Shown: piece after piece, positions 13,663-14,981 of the stretch
Layout of the letters: each line of letters begins with the position of its first letter
Position numbering within the stretch: the first letter of the stretch is position 1
From: an uncultured Lachnobacterium sp.
GTDB lineage: Bacteria > Bacillota > Clostridia > Lachnospirales > Lachnospiraceae
DNA length: 14,981 nucleotides
Reading direction: 5' to 3'
Assembly: GCA_900543445.1 (NCBI GenBank)
Contig: UQRC01000047.1
Location: 1 to 14,981 of the forward strand
Notes under the pieces: model-generated
What the model was told of the DNA's origin: nothing
The model's input: only the letters and a program-made list of their open reading frames with translations
The model's database searches: none
Translations under genes and position numbers: made by a program

Positions 13663-14593
13663 TCATTTATATAAGAATTATGGCAAATTCCTTGCGGTCA
13701 ATGATCTGAATCTGCATGTGCCGAAAGGGGATCTGTTTGGCTTTGCGGGACCAAACGGTGCCGGCAAGACAACAACGATCCGTATGGTGTGCGGCCTGAT
13801 GCCGCCGGCAGCCGGAAGCATTGTGATCAATGGTGTGGATGCGCTTGCCAATCCGAAGGAGATTCGCAGACAGATCGGTTATGTGCCGGATTTCTTCGGT
13901 GTCTATGATAACTTAAAGGTAAAAGAATATATGGACTTTTACGGATCCATGTACCGTATGACTTCGCGGGAGATTGCACGCATCTCGGATGATCTGTTGG
14001 AACTTGTGAATCTGTCGGATAAGAAAGAGGTGTATGTTGATACATTGTCCCGTGGTATGAAGCAGCGTTTGTGTGTGGCGCGTGCATTGATCCATAATCC
14101 GGCACTGCTGGTACTCGATGAGCCGAACTCCGGACTTGATCCGCGTGCGCGCGTTGAGATGAAGGAACTTCTGCTCAATCTTAAGAGTATGGGAATGACG
14201 ATCGTGATCAGCTCCCACATTCTCTCGGAACTCTCTGAGATGTGTAACAGTATCGGAATCATGAACAAGGGACAGTTGGTGGCAGCTGGTAAGATCGAGG
14301 ATGTCATGGAGAGCGTGTTCGGACATGATCAGCTGATCGTTGAGGTTGGCGAAGGTATGGAGACTGCGGTGCACATTGCGAAGGAACATGTCGGAGTTAA
14401 CGTGAATTCTGTGGGAGAGAAGGAATTGAAGCTGACCTGTAAGGTTTCGGAGCAGGAGGTCGCACAGATGATCGCACAGATGATCGGTGAGCAGGTATTG
14501 GTACGCGGATTCCATAAGCAGGAAGGCAATCTGGAATCGTTATTTATGGAATTGACAGGAGGTGCAGATCATGTGGCTGAATCCAATCGTTAA
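13649..14593 (+). CDS. ABC transporter ATPase, ABC-2 export type
   Basis: The 314-residue protein is a complete ABC nucleotide-binding subunit. It has Walker A GPNGAGKTT (about 35-43), Q-loop region IGYVPDFFGVYDNL and signature LSRGMKQRL. Walker B with the D-loop is LLVLDEPNSGLDP, and the switch histidine is in SSHILSELSE. About 80 residues after the core domain form a C-terminal extension seen in CcmA/DrrA-like exporters. ATG 13649 has CAGGAGGG (13635-13642) upstream; a longer open frame from 13598 lies inside the previous gene and has no support. It overlaps the preceding gene by 14 bases and the permease by 23, pointing to translational coupling. Walker B reads DEPNSGLDP where DEPTNGLDP is usual, a harmless-looking variation. 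It works on the inner face of the membrane with the permease at 14571. Confidence 0.95.
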   Translation: MLQISHLYKNYGKFLAVNDLNLHVPKGDLFGFAGPNGAGKTTTIRMVCGLMPPAAGSIVINGVDALANPKEIRRQIGYVPDFFGVYDNLKVKEYMDFYGSMYRMTSREIARISDDLLELVNLSDKKEVYVDTLSRGMKQRLCVARALIHNPALLVLDEPNSGLDPRARVEMKELLLNLKSMGMTIVISSHILSELSEMCNSIGIMNKGQLVAAGKIEDVMESVFGHDQLIVEVGEGMETAVHIAKEHVGVNVNSVGEKELKLTCKVSEQEVAQMIAQMIGEQVLVRGFHKQEGNLESLFMELTGGADHVAESNR

Positions 14594-14981
14594 GAAGGAT
14601 GTAAAAGTACAGGCGCGTAGCTTTAAGATGTGTGTGGAAGTCTTCGTGTACGAGATCATTATGGCACTTGTGTTTTTTGTTGCGATGCTTTTTATCACGA
14701 GTCGGAACCGTTATTCGGACAGCAATATATACAGTCAGATGGTATGGCTGTATCCGGTGCTTTCTGTCACACAGTGGTGCATATTAGGAGCGGTGATTCC
14801 AATCCATACCTCTTCCGCAATCTCCGGGGAGAAGGAACGGCAGACGTTTGATATTATGATGACAACCAGTATGACTCCTAGATCCATTATTATGGGAAAA
14901 GTGATGACAGCGGTCTTACAGGGAATGCTTTTTGTTATAGCAAGTGTTCCGGTTATGGCGCTCACGTTTGTGGTGGGAGGT
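14571..14981 (+). CDS. ABC-2 type permease, N-terminal part (runs off the end)
   Basis: From ATG 14571, with AGGAGG at 14557-14562, the frame stays open for 137 codons to the last base, so the gene is cut by the window. It begins MWLNPIVKKDVKVQARSFKM. A first membrane helix (about 24-43, VYEIIMALVFFVAMLFI) and a second (about 56-80) follow. Then comes the typical coupling motif EKERQTFDIMMTTSMTPRSI of ABC-2 permeases, and a third helix has begun (about 113-137). Its start overlaps the ATPase gene by 23 bases. It is the membrane channel of the exporter formed with the ATPase. The substrate is unknown; the large secreted partner suggests a cell-envelope or surface role. Confidence 0.9.
   Translation, partial: MWLNPIVKKDVKVQARSFKMCVEVFVYEIIMALVFFVAMLFITSRNRYSDSNIYSQMVWLYPVLSVTQWCILGAVIPIHTSSAISGEKERQTFDIMMTTSMTPRSIIMGKVMTAVLQGMLFVIASVPVMALTFVVGG

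Noticed and set aside
1..14981. CRISPR arrays, tRNA/rRNA genes, insertion sequences
   Set aside because: No regularly spaced repeats, cloverleaf-like segments or transposase-like proteins were found on either strand.

Overview
The window reads as chromosomal DNA of a spore-forming, anaerobic Gram-positive bacterium, most likely a clostridial (Lachnospiraceae-like) member of the Bacillota. The grounds are a clear sporulation sigma-G gene, strong AGGAGG-type ribosome binding sites, TTGACA/TATAAT promoters, a preQ1 riboswitch in front of queT, an HD-GYP/GGDEF signalling protein and a LysR/flavodoxin/CMD-cupin cluster. The species call is inference. Base composition is mosaic by eye: about the first 2 kb is clearly GC-rich, most of the rest is intermediate, and the acetyltransferase gene near 10.7-11.4 kb is clearly AT-rich.

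Region 1 (1-2005): the tail of an upstream gene and a strong hairpin, then a 3' remnant of a sugar ABC-transporter permease on the minus strand. A TTGACA promoter with a palindrome over its -35 box follows. It drives a compact redox operon: a 62-aa membrane protein, a thioredoxin with a CGYC active site, and a thioredoxin-reductase-like flavoprotein whose CxxC has become YAAC. Region 2 (2006-4512): a beta-CASP metallo-beta-lactamase nuclease converges on sigG across a short gap rich in inverted repeats.

Region 3 (4513-6838): divergent from sigG is a c-di-GMP signalling gene whose N-terminal sensor region is broken. Fragments of the sensor lie in three different frames with large parts missing. 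The HD-GYP and GGDEF domains downstream are intact, followed by a degenerate second GGDEF-like domain. Region 4 (6839-7570): queT, a queuosine-precursor transporter, is preceded by a preQ1-I riboswitch that masks its Shine-Dalgarno and is followed by a good terminator.

Region 5 (7570-10571): an unrecognised single-pass membrane protein abuts a LysR regulator with no gap (TAA directly followed by ATG). A promoter whose start point falls inside a long hairpin then drives a flavodoxin and a CMD-cupin fusion protein. Together these look like a regulator with its redox target operon. Region 6 (10572-11622): an AT-rich, probably acquired GNAT acetyltransferase with a 16-bp palindrome just upstream and an elaborate hairpin just downstream. 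Region 7 (11623-14981): the start of an ABC-2 export operon with a large secreted/membrane-anchored partner protein, an ATPase and a permease that runs off the end. All three genes overlap.

No tRNA, rRNA, CRISPR array or recognisable insertion sequence was seen.
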